Part shown: one piece after another, positions 27,566-41,900 of the stretch
Layout of the letters: each line of letters starts with the position of its first letter
How positions within the stretch are numbered: the first letter of the stretch is position 1
Source: Strigops habroptila
Taxonomy: Eukaryota; Chordata; Aves; Psittaciformes; Psittacidae
Direction: 5' to 3'
DNA: 64,000 bases
Assembly (NCBI RefSeq): GCF_004027225.2
Contig: NC_044277.2
Location: 93,384,283-93,448,282 of the forward strand
Position numbers and translations under genes: made by a program
Notes under the pieces: model-generated
What the model saw: only the letters and a program-made list of their open reading frames with translations
The model's database searches: none
Told to the model about the DNA's origin: nothing

Positions 27566-28378
27566 TACTCTAGTGCCAGGTTATTGTGTGTTTCTGAAGG
27601 TTATGCACAATGAAAATGCAGCTATGATATGGAAGAAATTTAACGCATTGGGTACAATCAATATACTCATGTAGGTGAAAGCAAAGGTGTCTCTCAGTTA
27701 AGTTTTACACCTTAGCTGATGACAATGAGGTCACAAGCATAGAAGATTGACAGGGACTCAAAAAGGTGAGCTGGCTTACACTAGGTAGAGTACCCTGCCA
27801 AGGATTATTCTTAAGAAGCAACGAAGAAGATCAGATCTTAGTAGCATCCCTTCTAACTTCTACCTCTTGTCTCAGTCCTGCACTGTATGCTCCACTCCTA
27901 GCGTTCTCTTTACTATAGTTAGACTTTGCCTGAATTTATAATCTCCAGGTTTTACTTAAGCCTTTTTCATCTCGTTGGAAAGATCCAGAGTTATGCTTCA
28001 GGTAGTTTTCCAGCCCTGAAGGGATTCATGATTTAACTAGCAAACTGAGCTTAAAAGAATGAAATCAATAGCAAGGCCCTAGTGGTCATCAACATTGAAA
28101 ATATCATATAAAAGAGGCAATAACCCATGATTTGTGATTTATCTTTGTGTCATACTACTTTGAATTTCTGGCAGGTCCTTCTTCCGCCTCTGTCACATGT
28201 GGATGTGCTGATTTTTAAAGGAAGTTTTCCCAGTGGACTACATTTTAATCAAATAGGAAAATTTAACATTTGGGAAGCTATTAAATACAGTTTCAATAGC
28301 CTCTATAGTGTCTATATAGATTAATTGTCAGAAAACTGAATAAACCTATTTGGGAGTAGGGGAGAATATTAAAGTACT

Positions 28379-30100
28379 ATGCAAATATCAATAAATCTCA
28401 AAGATGGAGAGAAAGAGTAAATGTATCATACTATTAAGAAAGTTGGTGACAGGCACTTCTGAAATAACTAGACATTTGTCCGTCATCAATGAAAACTGCA
28501 TTCTTAATTGTGCAAAAGCCACCATGTTCCTTCATCTAACTTAGGTTGTGAAGGAATTTGAATGAGCTAACAGCCCTGATGCATTTCATAATCACCTTTA
28601 AAGCCAACAAGTTTCCCCACTTCTAATATTCCAGGATACATTAATTTATTTTCTAGATTTTCTTTTTTGAAATCTTAAAAATACAGTTTTGTCTGTGGGT
28701 AATGAAAATGAGCAACTTGCTGAGTTATTTAAATGAAAATTCAGAAAATTCTCTATCTACATGGTAGGTTGTTACATGAGCACAAATGATCTGCTTGCAT
28801 TATACTTAAGTGACTGCTGATAAATAAGCACAATATGAGCTACCTCATTTCTAGAAGTCACTCCCACACAGGCCTGATAAGTTCTTAAATCTTTGTAGAA
28901 GCTTTAAAAACTGGTGCTGGCAGATTGGAGTCTGTTCAAGACTTGTATGCAAATTACATTCTGCTGCATGTAAATTTATGAATGCTCCAAGAGCGATTGG
29001 TTAGGGGGTTTGTTATTATTATTGAAATTTTATTTTTTTTCTAACAATCAGGGCCTGAAACCACAGTTATTGGGGGGGAGGAGGGGATGTCGCTCTTTCT
29101 TTTAAATGCAATCATCAGTTCATCAATACATTTGCATTTTTGATAAAAATATGTAAGAGAACTGCAATGAGGCTGTTAAGAAACTGGGTTGCATATGTAA
29201 TGTGAATCTTTCGGTTCATAGTTTATAGCTTTCTTTTTTCTGTGATTTCTAAAAATGATCTCTGAATAGCTCGAGATGGCACATTGCTTTCTCAAATTGT
29301 CAGTGACTGTTCTTCAGTCAAAAAAAGCCCCAGCTCCAAAGGGTAGATGTTTTCCCTTCATACAGTGCTTTCCACAGTTACATTGTTTTTTCTTGATAGG
29401 TATTATGGCTACATATACAGCAATGCAAATATTTTCCAGCCTATTGTTGTGAATGTCCAGAAATTGTGGAAGTAAGTGGACTACTCAAAGAAGATAAACT
29501 ATTTGTTCAGAAATACGTACCCACCAAGAGTCTCTGGTCCACTGCTGTAGTGGAAGATGAAAGGACATCTCCAAACTCAAGACAGTGGGAAGGCCAGAAA
29601 TTTTTCAGTGCCAAATTAAGACAGCATTGTAATGCTTTTTAAATAAACAAACAAACAATTATAGTTTTGTATCTAGTCTTTTTCACACATCTATGATATC
29701 CCTTGACAACTATATTTTATTTTTTGCCCCTGACATCCCCAAAGTACCACTGAAACTTAAAATTCTTCGGAGTAGTCAATTTTATAACCTTTGTGCATTA
29801 GCTAGTGATCAAAATTCCCCCAAGTTATGTATATGTATTTTCCAAATACAGAATTAGGGTGTTCTTATTGATCTTAAAGAAAAGATATGCATAATAAAGT
29901 CATTCTTTTCCCAATTATATGAAGGTATATGCATAAACATCTGTATGTGACATACATAGGCATGGGAAATATATGCAGGGAACTCTGATTATGTTAAAGC
30001 TTCTCAGCACTTTTCATTTATATGATCTTGTTCTCTGATGCATGCAATCCTGCCAGATTTTAACTACTCAGCTGGTATTTTCCACACAGGGCATTTGCAT
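28379..30100. promoter_or_regulatory. Cluster of POU octamer motifs (candidate distal enhancer)
   Basis: Five exact octamers in 1.7 kb: ATGCAAAT at 28,379, 28,947 and 29,423, and ATTTGCAT at 29,130 and 30,093. The sequence is unique, non-repetitive and without coding signs. POU factors bind this octamer and often act with SOX proteins, so an enhancer of the neighbouring SOX4 is a reasonable inference, but conservation and chromatin are unknown. Confidence 0.35.
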
Positions 30101-33100
30101 CAGGTGATTTTTTCCCTCTTTGTTTCTACTGTTGTTGTTATAAGTTGTTGTTATTATCCCATTATTTGTAAGCTCTTGGCCTTAGCCCTGTTTAAAAATA
30201 CGGGAAATGATCTTGTGCCTGTGCGGCTTGAAGAACTCAGTAGAGACGGAAAACAGCTAAGGGGGTGTTCTCCCTGGGAGACATGCCTATTGGTCTCTCT
30301 GTGAAAATACACCCACATTTGGGTGCTTGGAGCTACCTATATTTTGAAGGCCAGACTGGAACAATAAAGAACCAGTGTGATGCCAAGCAACTGGAAACAA
30401 AAGCTCAAACAGAGGGCGGGAAGGGGAGTGTAAAGCGGGACAGGGGAAAAAAAGAAAAAATCTCTTTGGAGAGGATTAGGATTGAGTAGCCTAAGATCAA
30501 GTCCTAGGGTGGGAAGCAGTAGGGATGCAAAGCTGTTAGGAAAGGAGTGGGAAGCCCAGGGAAAGGTGTCTTGAGTGGGCGAAGAGATTGTGACAAGAAG
30601 GTTGCTTTCCAAAATGGGAAAATGCGGGGATGGACAGAAAAAACAACAGCATGGGGCACAAAACTTGCTCCGTGCTCAAGACAAACTCTCGATGAACAGC
30701 AATTCAGTCTTTTTGTCCTCATTCCCTGAAAAGCCTGGTCCTAATTTGCCACACAGGATTGATGATGGGAGCACTCATTTCCAGCAGGATTTTCCCCTAA
30801 CGGTTACCTATTCATTATCTGAATCATAGATAATGAAATTATTTTCATAAAGCACTCTATAAGATGACAGAATTGTGTTTAGAGAGATTTATTTACAAAA
30901 ATAAAACAAAGACCCAGAGATTAAGATCACAAGTGTTGTCTAAACTGGAGCAAACAATCTAAAGCACAAGGAAGTTACATTTTTCTATTCCTTTACAGAG
31001 AAATCCATCCTATGCATACTCCCATGGGCTCCAGACATTGTTGAAAGAGCTCAGCAATTCAGCATGACTGCGCCTCAGGAAAAGGTAGGTGATAAGTTTA
31101 GTACAGTCAAGCTTGGAAGAAAATAATTTCTTTTTAGAAAAGAAATTGCAATGATCTATGCTAATTCTATGCATGATACATGCCATGCTATATCACTCAA
31201 AGGAAAGGCAAACATACCATTACCCAAAATGACAAACTAAATGGGATATAGCTGCTTAAGCTGTTATGAAATATGTCATTAACTTATAGATGTTACAGGT
31301 GCAGTGGCATCAGTAGCTACATTTACATGTAAATAAAAAGGTCTTAAAGCTGGTTTTGAAAAGAAATGCTGGGACTGTGGGTACATGAGTAAACATTATT
31401 GTAGTGGATTGGGCTCTGGAAATCTTTCCTCAGTCACAATTTTGATTGACAAGTTAAATTTTCTGGGTGACTTAGAATTTTGATAAATGATGCTCATGCT
31501 AGGTACAAATACGACAAGTTTACAGAAGAGCTGCCTGTGAAAACATAGAAACTGAAGATGGTTCCTGCTCCTCTTTAATTACTTCATAATGACTTTTTTC
31601 CACTTTTATTTAGTATAGAAGTCAGAAATATATAACATATAGATATTCTCCCATCCTCAAGGCCCCTCTGTATATGTCCCTCTCCTCTAGCCCCACCAAC
31701 CAGAGTATTGCCTTTAGGAGCTGAGGATGTGGGATCTCATCTGAATGAAGCTTCTTACCATCACTTACTACCTGCAAGTTGGAGGGGTGACAAGTCACCA
31801 TGACTGTTATGCCATTGGAGATGGTTTTGGAATGAAAATAAGAGGCAGAAGGAACAGAAATGGGTAAGTATGAGAAAAGGCTTTTCTACTGAACATTTCA
31901 CTATCAATTTTCTTTTTTATTTTTTTTTTTCATTTTAATAGCATTTCCCAATTTATCATTCAAAGCTAATTCATTGTGTGTTCTCGGCTATGCATGACTA
32001 GCTACAAATGAGGTATATTGTTGCAAATATGCTTTTGGATGCAATTCCCTGATAAACTTTGAAACAAGACCTGTGGCATAAATAGTATCAAATGTAGTTT
32101 TGAGCTCAAATGGGGACATATTTTGAATTCCTGCTTATTTTTAACTTTGTGTTCATTAGGATAAATTCTAACACAATGAGTTTAACCTGATGTAGAAAAC
32201 CCACCACTAGGATTGGCATGAGACCTGAGAAACCCATTTCTTCCACTGAAGTTCCCATTTTGGAATTCATTTCCTGCTTTCGTTTGGTCAGAAATCATTC
32301 AATTTTCAGAACTTTTGGTTACATTAGAGTTATGCAGCTGAAAGCACAGAGCAGGTGTATCTTTATAGTCCATAAAGAAAGTGCACTGACATTGTGAAAT
32401 GCAATGCAAATACTTTTAAAGCCAAAGGTGAATTTTGGTCGTATCTATATAATATAAACCTAAAAGGCAGAATTGTTTACCTCTGTCACATTCTGCAGTT
32501 TTCACATGACATCAAAAAGGGAGTAACCTATTTTAATTGTATCTGTGAACCCATTTGTATTTTCTTCTGTTTAACTCTGAATTTCATGTGTCAAAATGGT
32601 TGGTTTGGAAATGCTACTGTTACCCTTTCAAGTTACTTCAGTCTTACTTTCCTCCCAACGTTTTTGCCCGGGGATAATGGTGTGCAATTCTTAGCAGCAA
32701 GGATGCAGAGGAATCTAGAAATACTTTATACCTACTTAGAAATAATGCATTTCTCTATATTCTTAAGGGATAATATTTCCATAGGCAGCTATAATTAATT
32801 CAAAGCAACTGTAAGGTGAAAAAAAACCCAAACCCACCACAGACCCTCCTATCCTCATGGCTCTTGTCCAAGTAGATACAACCATTACAGATCAGAACTT
32901 GTGTGTTTTATAATAGCTGATAAGAACGCAGAATTGACAAGCAAGTGAGCACAAATACTACACAACAAATACAAACAGAACTACAGGCAAGATGGCCCCT
33001 TCAATTCACATATAAACCCATCCTGAGTTGCTGGTTTCAGTATATGTTTAGCTCAGGCCACGTGTCCTGGTGAACAGAAAGCATCTTCTGTTCAATGTTG

Positions 33101-33130
33101 TGTCAGCTACACTGGACTCTTACAATCAGA

Positions 33131-33182
33131 AAAAAGAAAAGAAAAGGAAAAAAAAAAACCAAAACCAAAACAAACAACAAAA
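33131..33182. repeat. A-rich / CCAAAA simple repeat
   Basis: AAAAG units, then an A run, then CCAAAACCAAAACAAACAACAAAAC. Confidence 0.85.
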
Positions 33183-36129
33183 CAGCAAGAACTTTCACAG
33201 GAAGGCTGTAATGGAAGGAAAGTAATTAATCAATCCATCTTCTATGCTGAATGGCACAGGGAGTGTTGCTACTAAACTAATGGCAGTAGAATGGGCTCCA
33301 GCACTTTTTCCACATGTGCGATTGCATTATGATCACTGTCTAGCTGCAGATGAGGGCATGGGTCCTCCAAACTCATAGAGGGAATTTTCCTTAATTGAAT
33401 ATTGGCATTTAATTGGGAAATCATGTGAATAAGTGTTTTGGCCCTTAATTGCCTTTGGAGTTACGTTTATAGACAAGTGTAACACAGTGAAAATCATAAG
33501 CACAAAACCAGACCAATACATCTTATGACATAATGTAGATTAACTGTTGAATCACTATTGCTAAAATTAGTGGCTTTATGTTAGAAGTTTAATATTGCAC
33601 AGTCTGCTGTTTATTTCAGCACATACAATTATACATCTTAAACACTTCAGCTGTAGCTGCACCTAATTAACTATAGCCATATCAGAACATATATGGATGG
33701 CACAGGTGGCTATACTTTAATGCTTTTTACAAGGTAATATTGCTAATATTCACTTCATGATCCTGTGGCTGATTTTAATCCTTTTTTCCCCATTTGCACA
33801 TGCAATCTGTCCTGCTGGCAGAGTGCAGTCCTGCCCTTTTTGAAACACAAACCCAAAAGGCAGGGTTTACTTCCTGGGTTTTTCAAACTTTTTCAGGTAC
33901 TTTGTAACAGTCTCACAGATAACCTCACCTCGTGAGGGCATTGTCATAACATCCTCTGGCAACTACTGCAGTGGCTTACACTGAGAAATAGCATTAGGTC
34001 TGACCAGCATTGTATATTTTGAAACATGAGGCTAGTGTGGAGCAGTGGGAGAAAGCCAGTGGCACATTATACATTCAGTAATACGAACACAAACTAAGTT
34101 AGAGGACTCCAGCAGGGATTCACAGAATTCTTTGGATCGGGCCCTTAAATGAAGCATGTAAACTCTATGTTATAATCTGCTCTGCAGTTGTTAATGGGGA
34201 CATCTAGCACCCCATGGCCAGCCACTCTCCACAGGCTGTTACAGCAGATAACACTGATAAAGAAACTCTGATTGCAAATAGAATCAAAATGGTTAACAGA
34301 CCATGATTTCAAAACAGTAAATGATACTATAAGACTGTGATGCTATTAATAATAATGTAAATGCTAGCAAGTATTTGTATGTTATTTTGCAAAACATTCG
34401 CATTCCTGTTTGCATGATCCTTGCAGTATAGTAGTTGTATCAGTGTATGTTATATTTGTGTACACAAAACTATAAAATACTCATCATAAAAGAGCTAAAC
34501 TAAGCCACCTAGTTCTCTTCAGCAAAGTTTGGTCTGAATCTCTGGATTTTATTATCACAGTAACATAATGTAGATTTTACACTTTCATCAGAGTTCCAGT
34601 CTCTCCTCTACACCAGGATTTTTTTTTCTTTGTTAAGTTTTGAATACTGTGTGAAAATGAAGAATATAAATACAGCACTGAGTTCAGTAATTAATTCCAG
34701 ATAGTATAGTAACTTGAGAGCATGTTGTCTAAGAAAAACAGTTTGCTAAATCACATTACTGAATAATTTAAAATTTAAGATTTTTTGTATAATCGTATTT
34801 TGTGCCCTTTCAAATTCCTTTGTTATCACAGCTCAAGCTGTAAAACCTTCTGTCTCTTCTACCTCTAGAGAATAGTCTCCACTCATATACAGGAAATTTA
34901 GAAGTGCAGTAAATTGTATTTTGAGAAGACAAAATATCTAAAATCCAAATATTTCAAGAACATTATTATTTAGGTAGAATACACTTTAATAACATGAAAG
35001 AGTCAAATCTCAATACAAACCCAATTTTTAAATTCTTTTTTGTGTAGCATTTCTACAAGTGTATTTTGGATAAAAAGCCATATTTTAAATATGCTTTCTT
35101 GTCTAGTTTTAACATGAATACTGAAACACTTACTTAGATGTCATGAGATCATGCTATATTATATAACTATGTGCTACAAACATGCATTTTCCCCAAAAGA
35201 AATACAACACAGTCATATAAATTAGAAGAAATACTGCTTACCTTTCTTCCTTAGAAAATATTCCCTGAAGGCAGAGTAAATCTGGTTATAGAATGAAAAA
35301 CAAGACTGAACTGTACAACTCACACACATACTGACAGTAGATACAGTCACCTCCATGAAGAATGCCTGTTTCTAGCCTGCTCTACATGTTTCTCACTTCT
35401 CCACATCGTAGTTATGCTACAAGGGCTCAAACTGTGCTTAAAATACTATTCTTTAGTGTAACTATAGGTATCAACATATTGCATAAATGGTACTTACTGT
35501 TCCAGAAGTCATGCTTCATCCTATAGGAAATTTACACCTCCAAACCAGGGATTTGTTACGAGTGAGCAGATTGTGGCAAAACACTGCGCCTGGCTTGTCA
35601 GAAAAAGTTGCTACTTTCAGTGATCGGCACATATTCACAAAGCACAGTATCTTTATGTCTATGTATGTGCATGCACACCTACATATGCACATCTACAGAA
35701 GTCACAGCCTGTCTCTCACAACCACATGCTAATTGCTGAATAGGGGAAAAAAAACTTGTTAGTATCACACACAATCATTTTACTTCGCCTTGGCTTTTGC
35801 ATACATTTTTCATGTAATACAACCAAGGCCGGTGATGCTAGAAAGCATTTCTAACTCAGACACAAGCAACTATTAACATAAGGCACCGGACTCATTTTGG
35901 CTTCCCCTGCGAGAGCGCTGCCACTGCAGCAGCAGTGCAGGGTCTCTCTGCTGGTACTCATTTGCTGCAGTCTTTGTGCATGAGTATACATTATAAACAA
36001 ATTAGTAACACAATGACATCCAGTACTCAAGAGCTAAAGAAAATCATGGAGAATCAATCAGATCCTACAGCAGGCATGCAGATTGGCTGTAAAAACATTT
36101 AACAGCAGATAGATTTTTCCTGTGCTGTC

Positions 36130-36720
36130 AAAGTTAAAGGTGCCAAAAGGAAGCACACACTAAGGCATTTTTGTTCCACTGTGATATTGATCCAATGCCA
36201 GACGTAGTGAAACACAATGGGCACACAGTCAGCCTTGGTAAATTAGGTAAATTAGAGATCATTTGATGGTATTCTATTGTTGCTATTGTAATCACAGTAA
36301 TTTTCACTGGTAATGGTGCTTCGTGATGAAGTGCGGTTCTCACAGGATAATTGTGAAAGGTATCGAAAGATTCAGGGTGTAGCATCTGGTTTTAAAAGCT
36401 CTTCAGATTCAAATTGGCATTTTACTTTATCTTGAAAATTTATTAGAGATTCAGATCATGCCGGTTTAAATGGAAAGGTGAAAGCAGGGTAATTTCAATC
36501 TATGAATTATTCAGATTCAGACTGGTGAAATTGCCATCCATGAACTGATTCTCTGACAGTCTCTTTTGCAGAGCCTCCATTACGCTTGTCATTTTTATTT
36601 CTTTATCTACAATCTCATTCTCAGTTACTGAGCTCGTCCCTTAGGGCTGTGCTTCACAAACCAAGTATTTCAAATTGGCAATAACCTAAATGTGTTGCTG
36701 TCTCAAATCGCAGTCTCCAC
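36130..36720. promoter_or_regulatory. Candidate conserved non-coding element
   Basis: Complex, repeat-free AT-rich sequence with recurring short words (CAGATTCA or GATTCAGA near 36,405, 36,450 and 36,511; CAAATTGGCA near 36,410 and 36,671) and no supported gene. It has the texture of vertebrate developmental enhancers, but this is an impression only. Confidence 0.2.
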
Positions 36721-37103
36721 AGGCTGTCTTTTCCAAAGCATTAAAACCCACATCCACGATGGTGTCTGTTAGGCTCTTCGATTAGATGAATTTAAAACAA
36801 AAAAACCCAACAACAATAGAACAGCAAAGAGAAGAGACCAGGGCGTCATATCGAAGAAGAGTTATGTTCCTGTAACAGTCCAGCAAAGAAAGTGGTGCTT
36901 TGTGCTTGTTCCTTTGTTGTCAGTGTAACCCATTCTAGTTGCATAGCATCACGCAGAAAGAAAAAACTGTTAAAGCAGGCTGACTTCGTGCCCTGATTTC
37001 CAGCAGGAGCAGATAAGAACTGCATTATAGACAGACTAATCCATGCAAATATACGCTCAGAGACCAAGCACAATTTATAGCTTCTTACAGGCAAGAAAAC
37101 CAG

Positions 37104-37146
37104 AAGTAGTAGTAGTAGTTGTAGTTGTAGTAATTGTAGTATTAGA
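37104..37146. repeat. (AGT/TTG)n trinucleotide repeat
   Basis: AGTAGTAGTAGTAGTTGTAGTTGTAG and further imperfect units, continuing into an AAGAAGGAGAAG stretch. Confidence 0.88.
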
Positions 37147-38686
37147 AGAAGGAGAAGCGACTGGATAACCGAAAAGGTATCATTCTCTCAGACTCCAACC
37201 GATACAGATTGCAGTCCCAGAGACTCTCCACTTGATGGCTGGTTGTGTCATTGCTAGTCGACTGCTGCCCTGTATCCAAAAGGACTGGGATTGATTTAGG
37301 TCAGAGTCTGGTTTCTTGTATGAGCTTTGCTCTAACTGATGTAAGAAACTGCGGCAATCTGTATTACCAATCTATATGACCCTGGGATGCTGGCACAGCT
37401 TCGGCAGTGGAGTGCCTGCAAAGGCCCCAGTCAGACAAACAGTGACAAGTACCATCTCCTTTGTCCTATTGCTGCAGGTATATCACCGTAGCATAAAAAA
37501 AACCCTCTTAGTACACAAAGTGGGAAACCAGCCGTTCTTCCTCAGAGGCAGTTTGGGTACAGAGCTCCAAGCAGTCCCTGCTCAGCTGAAAACGCTGCCA
37601 GGCTGAAGCCAACACATCCAGGCTGTGTGTCTGTTCCTACGCTAACACCACGAAAACTCCCTTCATATGAAAAAGACAAGAATAAAAAAAATCTATGCTG
37701 CTTTGTGCCTGGTTCTATGCGTCTGCTTTGCCGCACTGCGACTAGAAAACTGCAGCAGTAAGAGCTCTGGCAGTTGCGATAATGTAGAAAGCAGCAGCTC
37801 TGTGACACAGCAGTCAGCTGACTCGCAGTGTTATCATTCAATGTCCTCTATAGAATAAGGCCAGTTTCTAAGGTAGCACCAGGAGGATGACCTTGCATAC
37901 AAAAATTGGGCTAGAAGGAGTGGCAAAACTTGTGTACACCTGCAAGTGATTTTGGGATGATGTGTAGCACTCAGGAGTGCAGGTCTTTTCTCTTCCTTCT
38001 TTCCTTCTTCTTTTCAAAACAGAATTTGTCATTTACTGAGCAGTTTTCTTTCTATCATGAAATAGTCAATATGGTCATGTACAGCTGATGACAACAGTTA
38101 TCATTAATAGCAGTGGTTAGGTAAATTATTTTTAAAATTTTGCTTGTAAACCACATTTCTACAAGAAAACCTGGTGGGTTTTTATTAACTGCCCCCCTCC
38201 CTGTGACTATGAACATGCTCCAGGAGAGAGAAAGTAATCAGGTGAACACTCCTGAAAGGCAAGCCCTAATTGGCAAGAGCATGTTTCTGATTTCTTATGG
38301 AGGCATCTAACCACCTAGACTGATTTTCACAGCTCTCTGCAGCTGCCAGCTAAATTCACTGGGAACATTTGGTTGCTCATGCCTCTGGGAAATCAGAGGG
38401 GAGAACATTAAAGTTACAGCTGGCAATTATGGAACCTGATTAAAGTTTGGAGTCAACAGGAGTCAAGTGCCCCACCGCCACCTCAGACTTTGAAAGTTCC
38501 CTTGGGGAACATCAGGCACACTCTTGAAAAACTTCATCATATGTCTTCCTACTTAATTATACCTAAAGCTAAAGCAGCTCAATCAGAAATTGTTATAAAT
38601 CAACTTGCCAATCACTTACTGAAGGAATCTGTATTATGTTGTGTTACCTTTGGCCTAGCACAGATCAGCTTCCACTGATCTCAATG

Positions 38687-38935
38687 GACAAAGTAAGCCA
38701 GGGGAAGTTCAGGTTAGATAGAAGAAAGAAGTTGTTTACTGTGCGGGTGGTGAGGCACTGGAACAGGTTGCCCAAAGAAGTGGTAAATGCTCCATCCCTG
38801 GCAGTGTTCAAGGCCAGGTTGGACAGAGCCTTGGGCAACATGGTCTAGTGTGAGGCGTCCCTGCCTATGGCAGGTGGGTTGGAACTATATGGTCTTAACA
38901 TCCTTTCCAGCCCTAACTATTCTATGATTCTATGA
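38687..38935 (+). mobile_element. CR1 LINE 3' fragment, relatively young
   Basis: A 5'-truncated plus-strand CR1 of about 250 bp. It keeps codons for GKFRLDRRKKLFTVRVVRHWNRLP and a clean 3' UTR ending CCTAACTATTCTATGATTCTATGA, two copies of the CR1 terminal octamer-type repeat. Low divergence suggests a fairly recent insertion. Confidence 0.93.
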
Positions 38936-41900
38936 CATGCTGTATTTGCTCAGGCCAGAACAAAACTGGCCTTCGCAGTTAACTACTGTACTGTGCATTT
39001 CAGCAAAACACATTGTAAGTTCATTGTAAAGTACTCAGAATGTCTTAGAGTGAAATTTAGCAACAGTCAAGTAAGGAAGCCAGCATTATACACCAAGCTG
39101 TTACTCCCTGCAGTAAATACTCATGCTAAATTACATCATTGTAATAAGTGGACATAATAGAGATTTCTGTTGTAACACAGCAGTTGTCAACAAACCCCAG
39201 ACAAATTGTAGTAAAGCCATAAAAACAATAAAAGCTGTGCTGCACCTTTAAGGTGCAATTCTCTTGGAGGACACAAAGAGCAGAGCACCCATGCAAAGAC
39301 TGTATGTCCATTGCTATATTGCTTCAGGGAGAGAAGTGTCTGTTCTCATGCGTAGCCGGTTAATAGATGAGTAATACAGCCACAGTCCTGTCTCTTCCTT
39401 AATCATTTTTTATTAAATGCCCCAAAGGCCACTATTCCTGCAGTCAGCAAAATCAGCACAGACGTCTGGTGGGGAGATGCCTGCACCCTCCTCCTCCCCC
39501 TTACAACCAAGTGACAGAGCTCCTCAATTATGGGCTGTGCCGCCAGAGCCCCATGTGCGTAATATTCAAGAATATATTTTTATTTGCTATTCTGGGATCT
39601 CTGATAGAAGCCAGGAAGAAGCATGAAGTCTAGGCAAACTCTGGGAAGTCAAAGATGCCAGTTTTCCTGCCTTAAAGGATTTTCTGGATGACTAATGTGT
39701 ATTGACTGTGCTAATGAAGTGTCTTTTTCTGCCGAGTTGTTCTCCATGGCCTCACTTTCTGGCTTCAAGGTAAGCTGGATGACCATTCCTCCATTAGGGT
39801 TCTTGGAAGTGGCAGATCTTCCTATGTGAAACATGGTCTGTAGACAGCAGAAGATGTGTTTCCACCACTCATTGCAGCCATGGGAGGGGAGAGGGCAGGA
39901 GGGAGCACTTCTCTTCTCCAACCATCAACTGTGTGGGACTAGCTACAGCTGCAACAATCACAAACTGAAAGTTTCTCCCAATTTTTTTTTCCCCTGTAAT
40001 TCTATTGTCTCTTTAGGAATAGGCAGTGGCATTTTATTTCCCCAAAGCCCTGCAAGGCTGGGGGGAACCAGCAACCTGGGGCGAACCTGCACCCTTTGCT
40101 GAGGAAAGGGTGAGGGCAGCCAGCTGGCTCTGGCGGCAGTGCTCTGGGGGGTCAGTGATGTGCAAAATGCAGGATGGGGCATATCTACCGACAACACTTC
40201 AGGAGCTCTCCTAAAACCTACGTTAGGGTTTGGTTCCAAGACAGACTTTTCACTTTGGTTTTCTGGTGCTGATGAAGGCTAATGCAACTTCCTGAAATGT
40301 GTGCAGAGCTCCTTTTCTAGTCATTAACACACACATCTCTCCTCATGTACAAGATCCTAATTTGGTTTTCTTAAAGTCTGTTGCAGAAGGTTCAAAGTTG
40401 AGTGTTTTGATTAGTTCTTGGCTATGTAACCATGTGTGTCCTATATTACATTCTGTTACGTTACATTTTTAGAGCAAACTACATGTTTAGAGTAAAAAAT
40501 CACATTTGGACAAATTTGGGGAAAGTGACTAAAACATTGAAACTTTTACCTAATTTACCACTTAATAACTCTAGGAACAGAACAGATTAAAATTTTGCCT
40601 CTTTTCTCCCCGTTTCTTTTTTACTGAAATGAAAGTTGCATCCAAGTCCATAAACTGTATGCCAAGTTTTAGCTGAACACAATTAGAAACAGCTTAAATA
40701 TTAAACTGAAAGCTGAAAGACCAATGACATGAAAGGGATGCTCTCTCACTGGCTCTTAACCATAGCACTGCTGACAGAATGCTGTATTAGAACTGAATTT
40801 TTAAGGCATCACCAAATATATCCCACGTATTCTGCTAAATTACGAACTCACAACATTTTGCAAGTCATTTGAATGTTGTGTTCCCCCTTCCTAAACATGT
40901 GCAACACCATGTTCATTCAGCTGATATTATTTTAAAATCTCAGAGCATTGCTTCAAATTAATAAAGCTGGTTTACGTTCTATGCTTTTTCTCTGTTCCTT
41001 ATATGTTGGTTATTGTTTTTAGCCAATCCACACTCTTAAATGCGAATTTTTTTAATTAACTGAACTTTATTTCAAATGGACCTTTTTGGGTTTTTTCTTT
41101 ATACTTGTCATATTTTAGTAAACCAAATTGCTGTAATTTTAATGATACTATTGTGTAAACAACAAGGAATACATTAATCTACAGGTTTTTCCTGTCCATT
41201 ATGAGTTGACCTAGGGTTTTATTCCTTCCCACCGTACAAACCCTGGGCCTTCAGATACTTAAACTAATATACACATATTTTATAAAATCTTCGCAATAGC
41301 TGGTTCTCTTAAGATTTTGGTGAAGTAGCGTATTGACTACCACTCCCTGATCCCTATACCTTCAATAAGTTTCATGTATGTCAAGTCTACTGGGAAAAAA
41401 GAAAATCCCAAACTTTTTACTTTTCTTTAATGGAATTTGCCAAGGAACTGACTTTTCTAAAAACCTGAAAACGCTTTCAGAACTGGTCCCTACATACACT
41501 TAAAAAATGGCCTTATCAAGTCAGACTCAAACTTGAGCTAGAGAATTAAACTTCTACAAGCTGCCCTCAGAAGACTAGGAGGGGATAATTTAAAATATAA
41601 CTCTTGTCACAGAAGTGAAAGAGAATCCTGTGTATTTCCCAATCCTGCTTCTGCAAATCCTTCCTGCTGAAACAGCTGAATCAGAACAAATTGCTTGTGT
41701 GCAAGTTACTTCAGCCATATGGTGAAAGAAAAATAGCCATGTGCCTCCTCAGCTATGTAGTAAATAGGAACTACCTCCATGTGGTTTTACACATTTATAG
41801 CTAATGCAGAGACCTAAATGTGAAATCAGGGAAATTAAGTGAATTTGTGAGTCTCCCTCTGGGACTAAAGACTTATAACGTATTAAAAATATGATATTTA

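Larger units (their letters stand above)
25421..38686. other. Long unique intergenic stretch
   Basis: About 13 kb without a recognised transposon except simple repeats. Contains the octamer cluster (28.4-30.1 kb), an octamer at 32,404, and the candidate element at 36.1-36.7 kb. A long repeat-poor stretch beside a developmental regulator is typical of regulatory gene deserts. No gene supported. Confidence 0.55.

Noticed and set aside
32394-32798. 134-codon plus-strand frame
   Set aside because: Cys/Phe/Tyr-rich random-looking peptide in AT-rich DNA, no domain, no splice signals.
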